A stretch of DNA of 5,025 nucleotides from Myxococcales bacterium (GTDB lineage: Bacteria; Myxococcota; Polyangia; Fen-1088): contig PMBY01000013.1 of assembly GCA_003153875.1 (NCBI GenBank), positions 1 to 5,025 on the forward strand, given 5' to 3'. Positions 4,555 through 5,025 of the stretch are shown one piece after another. The notes beneath the pieces were generated by a model that worked only from the letters and a program-made list of their open reading frames with translations, was not told where the DNA came from and searched no databases. Numbering within the stretch: the stretch's first letter is position 1; the number at the start of each line of letters is the position of its first letter. A program made the position numbers and the translations under genes.

Positions 4555-5025
4555 CTACCTCTCTCCTCTCGACTTCAGCGCTTCCACGCGCTTGGCGTCG
4601 TCTTCCAGTTGGCCCCAGCGGCGTAGTTCAGCGGCGGCGAGGTCGGGGTCGAAGAGGGCCACCTCGGACAGGATGCGAACGGCGTCGTCGAGCGAGTTCG
4701 CTTCCTTGAGCAGGTTGGCGATTACCAGATAGGCCGCGACGGGGGCCGTGGTTGGGCGCAGATGGTGCTCGACCAGCCACCAAGCCAGTAGTGCGGGGCG
4801 AGTCTCTTTGGGCGCGCTCACGGCTTCGGCGACCTTGGCGACCCGCGATGGCAAATCCGACCTTTCGCGAAGGATGGAGGCGGACGTGTCCCAGAAGCTG
4901 CTCGGGGCAACCATGGCCTGCGCTGGCTCGGGGACAGCGCCGGCACCCGCGGTGAAGTTGAAGGGATAGCTGACGATCGCGATGCCCCCATCGCTCGGTT
5001 TGAGGAACGCCCAGCGGCGCACGGC
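4555..5025 (-). CDS. Unidentified protein, C-terminal part (5' end outside the window)
   Basis: The reading frame is open to the right edge, so the start is probably beyond it; a GTG at 5020-5022 is the only start codon near the edge and is not supported by a visible ribosome binding site. About 156 residues are seen. The first 30 or so look like beta structure (GGIAIVSYPFNFTAG), followed by a Pro/Ala-rich stretch. Then comes a run of amphipathic helices (about 70-155, including PALLAWWLVEHHL, AAYLVIANLLKEANSLDDAVRILSEVALFDPD and a charged end) that resembles tetratricopeptide-like helical repeats, though I cannot confirm that. I do not recognise the family. The gene converges on the second toxin gene with a 24-base gap and no clear terminator between them. 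The coding assignment is good; the function is unknown. Confidence 0.7.
   Translation of the reverse strand, partial: AVRRWAFLKPSDGGIAIVSYPFNFTAGAGAVPEPAQAMVAPSSFWDTSASILRERSDLPSRVAKVAEAVSAPKETRPALLAWWLVEHHLRPTTAPVAAYLVIANLLKEANSLDDAVRILSEVALFDPDLAAAELRRWGQLEDDAKRVEALKSRGER

Overview
The window is GC-rich, compact bacterial DNA with strongly GC-biased third codon positions. Its centre is a long lipoprotein of the DUF3160 type with a Gly/Ala-rich linker after the lipobox. Such lipoproteins are common in Myxococcota and related deltaproteobacterial lineages, so a myxobacterium-like host is my best guess. This is inferred from gene content and style, not from a marker gene.

Layout, left to right. 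Positions 1-155 are non-coding and hold short repeats, possibly including the end of an insertion sequence. Positions 156-787 (minus strand) hold a complete type II toxin-antitoxin operon: a Phd/YefM-like antitoxin followed by a PIN-domain VapC-like RNase. A perfect palindrome lies just upstream as a likely operator. Positions 825-1153 are non-coding and carry two copies of a 45-46 bp G-rich repeat. Positions 1154-3430 (minus) encode the 758-residue lipoprotein, with a good ribosome binding site and a candidate promoter whose spacer is a palindrome. Positions 3541-3681 (plus) hold a short, strongly coding-like ORF of 46 codons that I cannot identify. It is either a small gene or the 3' remnant of a larger one. 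Positions 3837-4530 (plus) hold a second toxin-antitoxin operon of a different type: a FitA-like ribbon-helix-helix antitoxin and a second PIN toxin. Positions 4555-5025 (minus) hold the 3' part of an unidentified gene with a helical C-terminus, which runs off the right edge.

The two toxin-antitoxin modules are unrelated on the antitoxin side (Phd/YefM fold versus ribbon-helix-helix) but share the PIN RNase fold on the toxin side. They bracket the lipoprotein gene. Each is self-contained, with toxin translation coupled to the antitoxin gene by overlap. With the repeats and the orphan coding fragment, this looks like an accessory, recombined stretch of chromosome. I see no clear evidence for a wholly new multi-gene system. 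The best leads are the orphan ORF at 3541-3681, the two candidate operators around the lipoprotein promoter, and the G-rich repeat pair.
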